This document shows positions 8,201 to 13,620 of a stretch of DNA of 23,772 nt, one piece after another. A program made the position numbers and the translations under genes. Numbering within the stretch: the stretch's first letter is position 1; the number at the start of each line of letters is the position of its first letter. This stretch comes from Anaerolineaceae bacterium (GTDB lineage Bacteria; Chloroflexota; Anaerolineae; JAAYZQ01): positions 1 through 23,772 of the forward strand of contig JAAYZQ010000364.1 in assembly GCA_012514775.1 (NCBI GenBank), read 5' to 3'. A model generated the notes under the pieces. That model searched no databases, was not told the DNA's origin, and saw only the letters and a program-made list of their open reading frames with translations.

Positions 8201-8506
8201 CCGGGGATGTGGTTCGAGGTCGACATGGGGAGCACGCGGCGCATCGAAGGCGTGACCCTGGAGCATCCCACCAACCAGATGCCCCGCGGCTATGTCGTCT
8301 CGGTGGCCGGCGCCGACCGGAAGTGGCAGGAGGTGGCGCGCAAGGACGACAACTGGGGACAGGTGGACGTTCGTTTCCCGGAGATCGTTGCCCGCCACGT
8401 GCGCGTCGAGACCAGCAACTCGTCGCCCTACCACCCGTGGGGCATTGCCGAGTTTGTCGTCTGGCGGGCGTCGCCCGTGTGGCTGGTGGGGCGGCAAGGA
8501 CTGTAG
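5270..8506 (+). CDS. Glycosidase-like TIM-barrel protein with four NBR1-type Ig and two discoidin domains
   Basis: This is a 1078-aa modular protein. Residues 1 to about 320 look like a clan GH-A glycoside hydrolase barrel: WIIGNEMN gives the Asn-Glu pair (N102, E103; acid/base) and VYITEADQYG gives E240 as likely nucleophile. Four repeats of about 120 residues follow (starting near 322, 442, 566 and 690), each with a 'RLRN-G-LTW' core, 'V-L-Y-W-D' and a 'PG-Y-L-LDLV' end, the signature of NBR1-type Ig-like modules. Two F5/8 type C (discoidin) modules come last (about 819-940 and 945-1072), each with 'AFDGN-TAWN' or 'AIDTRLRTAWN', 'P-MWF-VDMG' and a closing 'RYVRLE/RHVRVE'; they usually bind sugars. 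The GTG start follows AGGAGG by 6 bases. No signal peptide is visible, which is odd for a putative carbohydrate-active enzyme. The substrate is unknown. Confidence 0.85.
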   Translation: MPDPYPAFIFGMHDRGGEHLMLDKGKRGWVLVTEALGADPNNGSGSNYTDLASQGLGVIVRLNYGYGAAGTIPLSSQYSAFARRCGNFVQASPGCSIWIIGNEMNLAAERPGGAGGQTITPELYANCFRLCRNEIRSRPGHAKDQVIPGAVGPWNIQTKYSGNLNGDWVRYFADILTLLGQEVDGIALHTYSHGQNPDLVSSDARMDPPYQNYYWNFRAYRDFMAAIPQALRDRPVYITEADQYGAWLDQNSGWVRNAYREIDTWNRQRGNQPIQALILYRWIIGNPNDPQEVGWAISNKAGVQNDFRDAMNNNYAVVLPSKKPEYMAAWLEVAAPSRIEPGAAATFAVRLRNEGRLTWANSGTSPVRLGYRWIDARGSAVEGQRTSLPASVAPGATVTANAQIKAPATPGFYTLHLDLVQGTAVWFADKGSPTWRGEMQIGPRYGVAWVSVQPPAQGLVDETVRVPVRLRNAGALTWVTAGDNPFFLSYHWLDANRRVVVADGVRTALGRPVAPGEEIALTAEVVVPSTSGAHVLQLDMVHEFLTWFEWRGSPVHEAKVQVKPAVPDYAAQWMAFQGPERLVTGGSGAAVVEVKNTGGLAWPPSGTNAVRLGYRWLDAQGKAVTVTGAQTWPVPRQIEPGQVATFRELVVVAPSAPGAYRLVWDLVQAGKWLSSRGVAVLERAVQVVAPEYGVDWQVLTPWPAWMPPDEVQQADLQLRNTGSRPWPAGGRTPVHLAYTWFTVDGRPSEPLDTFRTLLPSDVPPGGTVTLRGIPFRTPAALGNYLLRWDLVEEGVTWFFRQGAPPLEVPMEISDRALFLPWTAQASHNQEGTFLAFDGNPQTAWNSAENQEPGMWFQVDMGQVLVVDRFRAASPGRGFPAGYRLKLSTDGQDWHLAAEKEQNWSNVDVAFAPCPARYVRLEQTGQPSWAATWVISEITVSVTEAWAGAGASHYAGDAHEAIDTRLRTAWNTRAVKQKPGMWFEVDMGSTRRIEGVTLEHPTNQMPRGYVVSVAGADRKWQEVARKDDNWGQVDVRFPEIVARHVRVETSNSSPYHPWGIAEFVVWRASPVWLVGRQGL

Positions 8507-8544
8507 GCGAGGGTCGAACGCTTTTCGATCGTGGACCCCTTCGC
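8507..8544. terminator. Shared stem-loop between convergent genes
   Basis: GCGA-GGGTC (8507-8515) can pair with GACCC-CT-TCGC (8534-8544) with a 2-base bulge, and a small CGAA/TTCG stem lies in the loop. It fills the gap between the stops of the two convergent genes, as expected for a bidirectional terminator. Confidence 0.4.
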
Positions 8545-10001
8545 TACACAGTAGCCCCTGCCCGCAGCTCTGCGTCCAGGCGCTCCAGGTCCACCAACTG
8601 CGCCCCAACCGCCTGCGCCTCAGCCGCGGCGGCGGCAGTGAAGCCGGTGCGCGCAAAGAACGCGTAGTGGACCGTCCAACCTTCGCCGCCGTTGGGAAGC
8701 AATTTGAGTACGTGCGGGGTTTTCCTGTCGATCAGCTCACGCACTACGTCCCGACCAACCTCATTGGTTCCCCAATTTGCCTCGCCGAGGAGCAGCGCCT
8801 TCTCCCGCCAACTGATGGCGGCAACATCCACTTGCGCCCCGCCGCCCCAGTGGGCGCCAACCTGCTCAATGGAGAAAGGCAGCCGGCTCGCCCGGGCTTG
8901 TGCCAGCACCCACGCCTGGCACAGTTCCTCGAAGGCCGTCATACCGATAAAGGCCCGCAGTTGCTCGCTGATCCGCTCCCACACCTGGTCGTACAACTGC
9001 TGGGCCAGGATGTCCAGGTGGGGTTGCACAAAACGAAAGTAGAAGCGCAGATAGTGGTCGGCCAGCACATAACGGCTGAGGCGCGACGTCGCTCTCTTTT
9101 TGGGATCCACCGTCACCGGCAGCTCGCGCCGAACATAGTCCATCTCCACCAGGCGCATCAGGTATGGGGCGACGGCAGAAGCCGAGGGCAGACCGGCGGC
9201 CAGGGCAATCTCGGCCGGCCGGCGCTCTCCCCCGGCGATGGCCGCCAGTACGGCCTGGTAGTTGGCCAGGTCGCGCACCTGCTCGCCAATAAGATAGTCC
9301 GGGTCGGTGCGAAACAGGCCGGTTTCGCGGAACAGGTTGTCGCGCACATTGGCGCTGAGGGATAACGAGTCGGAGAAGCGTTCCAGGTAAGCCGGCACGC
9401 CGCCGAGCATGGCATACACGGCCACCCGCTGCTCGGCGTTGTACCTGGGAAAAAAGACCGCCGTGGCCGAAAAGGGAAGAGGACGGACCTGCAAGGGGCC
9501 GGCCATGCGACCGTAGAGCGGCGCGTGGGCGTCCATCAACTGCTCCATCATGCCCACCTGGCTGCCGCACAGGACGAGACAGATGTTGCTGAAGCGGAGG
9601 TTATGATCCCAGGCATTCTGCAGGACCGAGGGCAGGGCCGGCTCCGAAGCGACGGCATATGGAAACTCGTCGAGGATCACGATGTGGCGCCGATCACCCT
9701 GGCAGGCAATTGCCAGCTCCTCGAAGGCTTGTGGCCAGTCCTCGTAGCTGAACGTGCGCGGCGCGCGGCTGCCGGGGTTGGCGTGCTGCCAGACGAGCTG
9801 CGAGAACTGCCGAAGGAGAACGGCGGAGGGAAAGTGCGAAGCCACCCAGTAGAGATGAGGGTGTTCGCTCGTCTTGGCCCAGTGGAGTAGCAGGGTCGTC
9901 TTGCCCAGCCGGCGCCGGCCGGTGACGGCTATGAGGCGGGCGGTAGGTGCGCGCAGCAGGGCATTCAGCTCTTCCAGTTCTCGTTCACGGTCTACCAACA
10001 T
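8544..10001 (-). CDS. AAA-type ATPase of the archaeal ATPase/DUF234 family
   Basis: This 485-aa ATPase shows Walker A GRRRLGKT (28-35, K34) and Walker B HIVILDEFP (D111, E112). A polar sensor-like segment, LVLCGSQVGMM, follows, and then a winged-helix-like region (RRPAEIALAAGLPSASAVAPYLMRLVEMDYVRR). The C-terminal domain has QVDVAAISWREKALLLGEANWG, matching the DUF234 region, which is thought to descend from PD-(D/E)xK nucleases. The D and E are kept, but the usual Lys of ExK is Asn. The family is widespread, often transferred between species, and its role is not settled; links to mobile or defence functions have been proposed. I chose the ATG at 10001 because GGAGG sits 8 bases upstream; a TTG 24 bases further up lies before that SD. 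Base composition is less G+C-rich than the neighbours, suggesting acquisition. It has its own consensus promoter. Confidence 0.88.
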   Translation of the reverse strand: MLVDRERELEELNALLRAPTARLIAVTGRRRLGKTTLLLHWAKTSEHPHLYWVASHFPSAVLLRQFSQLVWQHANPGSRAPRTFSYEDWPQAFEELAIACQGDRRHIVILDEFPYAVASEPALPSVLQNAWDHNLRFSNICLVLCGSQVGMMEQLMDAHAPLYGRMAGPLQVRPLPFSATAVFFPRYNAEQRVAVYAMLGGVPAYLERFSDSLSLSANVRDNLFRETGLFRTDPDYLIGEQVRDLANYQAVLAAIAGGERRPAEIALAAGLPSASAVAPYLMRLVEMDYVRRELPVTVDPKKRATSRLSRYVLADHYLRFYFRFVQPHLDILAQQLYDQVWERISEQLRAFIGMTAFEELCQAWVLAQARASRLPFSIEQVGAHWGGGAQVDVAAISWREKALLLGEANWGTNEVGRDVVRELIDRKTPHVLKLLPNGGEGWTVHYAFFARTGFTAAAAAEAQAVGAQLVDLERLDAELRAGATV

Positions 10002-10039
10002 GATGCCGGCCTCCAAATAAGGCAAGTACGATTAGACTA

Positions 10040-10067
10040 ATTATACTTGAGTTATTCGGAGTGTCAA
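10040..10067 (-). promoter_or_regulatory. Consensus sigma-70 promoter of the DUF234 ATPase gene
   Basis: Read on the minus strand: TTGACA (10067-10062), 16 bases, TATAAT (10045-10040). Both boxes are perfect. The near-palindrome TTAG-A-CTAA (10032-10040) overlaps the expected transcription start and could be an operator. Confidence 0.75.
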
Positions 10068-10098
10068 GCCAGCCACCGTAGGCCGGTCGGCATCCCCG

Positions 10099-10839
10099 CT
10101 ACAGGTGCGCCAGCAACTCCTCGATGGACGCCAGCACTATGCACTCGGCCTCGGGAAAGAGCCCCATGGGATCGAGGAGCGCCGGGCGGATGCCGGCCGC
10201 CTCGGCGCCCAGGACGTCGGCCCAGTAGTTGTCGCCCACGTAGAGCGCCTCCTCGGGGCTGGCCTGCATCCTCTCCAGGGCGGCGCGAAAGATGCAGGGA
10301 TTCGGCTTGCTGACCCCCACCTCGCCGGCGGCCAGGATCATGGAGAAATAGCGGGGCAGGTCGAACTGCTCCAGGAGATCGTGGAAGCGGTCCACGTTCT
10401 CCCGGTTGGTCAGGAGCCCCAGGCGATACCCCCGCCCTTGCAGCGTGCCCAGGGTCTTGCCCCCGGCTTCCGGGCAATCGTAGACCATCTCCGCCTCGGC
10501 AAAGCGGGCGCTCACCTCCTGCGCCAGGCGGTCCAGGTCGCCGGCGATGCCCATGCCCTCCAGCAGGTGGCGGTTAAAGTGATCCCAGAACTCGTCCCGC
10601 GAGAGGCCGTCCAGCTCGCTGCGGATGGCCGGATCGACGAAATACTCGTGGCGCATGCGCCGGCCCCGTCGGGCGGTCTCCTCGTCCAGGGGCTGGCCGA
10701 TATCGCTGCAAAAGTCGCTGACGATGTCAAAGCTGTCCGGCTTGTGAAAGACCAGCGTGCCGTCAAAATCGAACAGGATGGTGCGTACGCTCTCGATCAG
10801 GACCTCCCCCTCCCCGTGGTTTTTGCGCGTCACGTTCAT
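10099..10839 (-). CDS. HAD-superfamily hydrolase (phosphatase-like)
   Basis: This 246-aa enzyme has all four HAD motifs: motif I ILFDFDGTL (nucleophile D24, acid/base D26), motif II LGLLTNRE (Thr), motif III GVSKPNPCIF (Lys) and motif IV LYVGDNYWADVLGAEAAG (Asp). The segment between motifs I and II is a helical C1-type cap, as in phosphoglycolate-phosphatase-like or HAD-IA members. It is likely a cytoplasmic small-molecule phosphatase; the substrate cannot be read from sequence. The frame extends upstream to 10983, but that extension is low-complexity Arg/Gly/Pro and contains the promoter. I therefore start at ATG 10839, only about 8 bases from the end of the -10 box, which would make the mRNA nearly leaderless. 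It is divergent from the TetR gene and on the same strand as the ATPase gene, which has its own promoter. Confidence 0.88.
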   Translation of the reverse strand: MNVTRKNHGEGEVLIESVRTILFDFDGTLVFHKPDSFDIVSDFCSDIGQPLDEETARRGRRMRHEYFVDPAIRSELDGLSRDEFWDHFNRHLLEGMGIAGDLDRLAQEVSARFAEAEMVYDCPEAGGKTLGTLQGRGYRLGLLTNRENVDRFHDLLEQFDLPRYFSMILAAGEVGVSKPNPCIFRAALERMQASPEEALYVGDNYWADVLGAEAAGIRPALLDPMGLFPEAECIVLASIEELLAHL

Positions 10840-10846
10840 CGGTGAC

Positions 10847-10874
10847 ATTATACCCCATCGTCGCGCAGATTCAA
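10847..10874 (-). promoter_or_regulatory. Promoter of the HAD hydrolase gene
   Basis: Read on the minus strand: TTGAAT, 16 bases, TATAAT. The -10 box is perfect and the -35 matches at 4 of 6 positions. The start codon lies where transcription should begin, pointing to a leaderless message. Confidence 0.6.
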
Positions 10875-10966
10875 AGTGCCGCCCCCGGCCTTGTCCCGGT
10901 GGCCTGCCGCCAGGGTGTGGGGGGTGGCGCGACCGAAACGACCCCTTGTCCTTGCCCCCGCCAGAC

Positions 10967-10995
10967 TTGACAGCGGTGCTCACTTCGGCTAAAAT
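10967..10995 (+). promoter_or_regulatory. Promoter of the TetR-ABC exporter operon
   Basis: TTGACA (10967-10972), 17 bases, TAAAAT (10990-10995). The -35 is perfect and the -10 matches at 5 of 6 positions. It would give a start near 11002 and a leader of about 40 bases with SD GGGAGG before the GTG. Confidence 0.75.
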
Positions 10996-10996
10996 C

Positions 10997-11008
10997 TGAC
11001 CTCGGTCA
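10997..11008 (+). promoter_or_regulatory. Palindromic operator candidate for the TetR repressor
   Basis: TGACC-TC-GGTCA is a perfect 5-bp inverted repeat directly after the -10 box, covering the expected transcription start. This is the usual place for an autoregulatory TetR-family operator. The binding itself is inferred. Confidence 0.5.
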
Positions 11009-11041
11009 TTTTTGGTTCGTAGTCAGTAGAAGGGAGGGCCG

Positions 11042-11650
11042 GTGCGGAAGGAACTATCTCGCCGCGAGCGGAAAAAGCAAGAGACCCGGCAGAGCCTGTT
11101 GGCCGCCGCCATGGAGCTCTTTCACGAGAAGGGCTACGACGCCACGCCCGTAGAAGAGATCACCGAGCGGGCCGACGTGGGCAAGGGTACCTTTTTCAAC
11201 TACTTTCCTTCGAAAGAGGCGCTCCTGGCCGAGCTGGCCGCGTGGCGCGTGGAGCAGATGCGGTCGGCCCTCGACGTCAAGGCCGGGGCCCCTGCCAGTC
11301 CGGTGGGGCGCCTCAAGCGCCTCCTGACCCTGTTGCAGGGCCAGGCCATCCGGGAAGGGCACCTCATGCAGCGCGCCCTTGCCGCGCGCCTGGCCCAGCC
11401 CCCGGCCCACCTGGCGGGCCACAAGCTCCACGGCCTGGTGAACGACCTGGTCCGTGAAGCCCAGGCCGCCGGCGAGATGCGGGGCGACCTGGAGCCCGGG
11501 GTCATCGGCGACCTGCTGCACCTGCTCTTTTTCCACCAGGTCATCGCCTGCCACCACGACGGGGCCGGAACGCGGGTGCCCCAGGAGATGGAGACGATGA
11601 TCGATCTGTTTATGGACGGCCTGGCAGGGCCGAACTGGAGACGAGAATGA
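11042..11650 (+). CDS. TetR/AcrR-family transcriptional repressor
   Basis: This is a 202-aa one-component regulator. The N-terminal domain is typical TetR: RQSLLAAAMELFHEKGYDATPVEEI, then TERADVGKGTFFNYFPSKEALL, with the helix-turn-helix at about residues 34-54 and the family hallmark 'G-K-G-T-F-F-N-Y-F-P-S-K'. The remaining 140 residues are helical and would form the ligand-binding and dimer domain, which shows no specific relative. The GTG start follows GGGAGG. The stop overlaps the ATG of the first ABC gene (ATGA, 4 bases), so the regulator and exporter are translationally coupled. It probably represses its own operon until a toxic ligand binds, the ligand being a likely substrate of the exporter (inference from layout). 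Confidence 0.93.
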   Translation: MRKELSRRERKKQETRQSLLAAAMELFHEKGYDATPVEEITERADVGKGTFFNYFPSKEALLAELAAWRVEQMRSALDVKAGAPASPVGRLKRLLTLLQGQAIREGHLMQRALAARLAQPPAHLAGHKLHGLVNDLVREAQAAGEMRGDLEPGVIGDLLHLLFFHQVIACHHDGAGTRVPQEMETMIDLFMDGLAGPNWRRE

Positions 11651-13620
11651 AAGCACTCTTGAGAGCATTGCGCTACCTCAAGCCCCATTGGCTGCTGGCC
11701 ACGGGCACGTTCGTGAGCCTGGTCCTGGCCTCGGCCCTCAACCTGGCCATTCCGGCCCTGACCCAGCAAGTCATCGACAACGGCATTGCCCCTCGGGTGA
11801 CCGACGTCATCCTGTGGGGCGCGGCGGCCATGATCGCCGTCGCCCTGTTCCGAGCCCTCTTTAGCTTTACCCAGGCCTACTGGGCGGCCAAGGCCTCGCA
11901 GAACGTGGCCTATGACCTGCGCGGCGCCCTTTACGGCAAGATCCAGAATCTTTCCTTCGGCTACCACGACCGGGCACAGACGGGGCAGCTCCTCACCCGG
12001 GCCACGAGCGACGTGGACCGCGTGCAGATGTTTGTCGGCCAGGGTTTTATCATGTTTCTGACCGCCCTGCTGATGATCGCCGGCAGCCTGATCTTGCTCT
12101 TTTCCCTGGACTGGCAGTTGGCCCTCATCATGCTGGTGCTCATGCCCCTGACCATGGTCGTCTTTGTCCACTTTGCCCGCCGGGCGCGGCCCATGTTCAT
12201 GCGCGTGCAGCAGTTTATCGCCCGGCTCAACACCGTGCTGCAGGAGAACCTGGCCGGCGTGCGGGTGGTGCAGGCCTTTGCCCGCGAGCCCTACGAGGCT
12301 ACCCGTTTCCGGTCGGCCAACGTCGACCTGATGGAGCAGAGCGTCGCCGTGGGCAAGATGATGGCGCAGGCCTTTCCCCTCATCTTCTTGCTGGCCAACC
12401 TGGGCACCCTGGCCGTCATCTGGCTCGGCGGCCTGCAGGTCATCGGTGGGCGGCTGACGGTGGGCGAGCTGGTCGCCTTTCAGAGTTACCTGATGATGAC
12501 CATGTTCCCCCTCTTTATGCTGGGCATGATCGTCGCCATGGTCTCACAGGCCGCGGCCAGCGCCGAGCGCGTCTTTGAGATCCTCGACGCCCGGTCGGAG
12601 GTGGTGGAAAAGCCCGGGGCGGCCCTCCTGCCGCCCATCGACGGCCGGGTGGCCTTCGAGAACGTCTCGTTCCGCTACTTTGGGCCCGCGGACGCCCCGG
12701 CGACGAATGGAGACGGCGACCATCGACGGCGCCGCCCGACGATGGGGCACGGCCGGCCCGGGGACGGCGCGGGCACGATGGGTGCCATGGGCGCCATGGG
12801 GATGATGGGCGGTCCGGCCCCCTCCGGGCATGGGGATTGGGTCCTGGACGACGTATCCTTTGTCGCCGAGCCGGGCCAGATGGTCGCCCTCCTGGGCGCC
12901 ACCGGCTCGGGCAAGAGCACCATCATCAACCTCATCCCCCGCTTTTACGACGTCACCCGCGGCCGGGTGACGGTGGACGGCGTGGACGTGCGGGACGTGA
13001 CCCTCGATTCGCTGCGCTCGCAGATCGGCATGGTCCTGCAAGAGACGACGCTCTTTACCGGCACCATCCGCGACAACATTGCCTACGGCCGGCCCGAGGC
13101 CACCATGGACGAGATCGTGGCCGCTGCCCGGGCCGCCGAGGCCCACGACTTTATCGAGGAGTTCACCGAGGGCTATGACACGCCCGTGGGCGAGCGGGGC
13201 GTGACGCTTTCGGGCGGGCAGAAGCAGCGCATCGCCATCGCCCGGGCGCTGCTCCTCGATCCGCGCATCCTCATCCTGGACGACAGCACCAGCAGCGTGG
13301 ACGTGGAAACCGAGTATCGCATCCAGAAGGCGCTGGACAAGCTGATGGTGGGCCGCACGAGCTTTGTTATCGCCCAGCGCATCAGCACAGTGCGCGATGC
13401 CGACACCATCCTCGTCCTGCAGGACGGCCGCATCGCCGCCCGCGGCAGCCACGAGGAGTTGATGCGCGACAGCGCCCTCTATGCCGAGATCTTTTCCTCG
13501 CAGCTTCAGAGCGAGTGCGAGCTGATGCCCGAGCTGTGCGAGGAGGACCTCCGGGCGCTGGAGGGCAGCGCCGACCTCGACAGCTCTGTGCGGCCGGAAC
13601 CGGCCGGGGAGGTGCGCTAA
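11647..13620 (+). CDS. ABC exporter half-transporter, degenerate-site subunit with Met/Gly-rich insert
   Basis: This 657-aa protein is a six-helix exporter membrane domain (about residues 15-310) fused to an ATPase domain. Walker A is GATGSGKST (K423) and the signature LSGGQ (521-525) is intact. The Walker B end is ILDDSTSSVD, with D546 in place of the catalytic Glu, and the switch His is Q577 (VIAQRIS). These are the changes seen in the non-catalytic site of heterodimeric exporters such as TM287/288 and BmrCD. Between the A-loop aromatic Y344 and the next strand (GDWVLDDVSF) there is an extra segment of about 45 residues (349-396), rich in Gly, Met, Arg and His, including TMGAMGAMGMMGG. It overlaps the TetR stop by 4 bases and the partner start by 1. 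It is likely a drug or lipid exporter; the substrate is unknown. Confidence 0.94.
   Translation: MKALLRALRYLKPHWLLATGTFVSLVLASALNLAIPALTQQVIDNGIAPRVTDVILWGAAAMIAVALFRALFSFTQAYWAAKASQNVAYDLRGALYGKIQNLSFGYHDRAQTGQLLTRATSDVDRVQMFVGQGFIMFLTALLMIAGSLILLFSLDWQLALIMLVLMPLTMVVFVHFARRARPMFMRVQQFIARLNTVLQENLAGVRVVQAFAREPYEATRFRSANVDLMEQSVAVGKMMAQAFPLIFLLANLGTLAVIWLGGLQVIGGRLTVGELVAFQSYLMMTMFPLFMLGMIVAMVSQAAASAERVFEILDARSEVVEKPGAALLPPIDGRVAFENVSFRYFGPADAPATNGDGDHRRRRPTMGHGRPGDGAGTMGAMGAMGMMGGPAPSGHGDWVLDDVSFVAEPGQMVALLGATGSGKSTIINLIPRFYDVTRGRVTVDGVDVRDVTLDSLRSQIGMVLQETTLFTGTIRDNIAYGRPEATMDEIVAAARAAEAHDFIEEFTEGYDTPVGERGVTLSGGQKQRIAIARALLLDPRILILDDSTSSVDVETEYRIQKALDKLMVGRTSFVIAQRISTVRDADTILVLQDGRIAARGSHEELMRDSALYAEIFSSQLQSECELMPELCEEDLRALEGSADLDSSVRPEPAGEVR

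Noticed and set aside
10840..10983. N-terminal extension of the HAD hydrolase
   Set aside because: The extra residues are low-complexity Arg/Gly/Pro and the DNA holds the gene's promoter.
13515..13619. Upstream extension of the second ABC gene
   Set aside because: It overlaps the end of the partner gene, while ATG 13620 has a strong SD and typical TAATG coupling.
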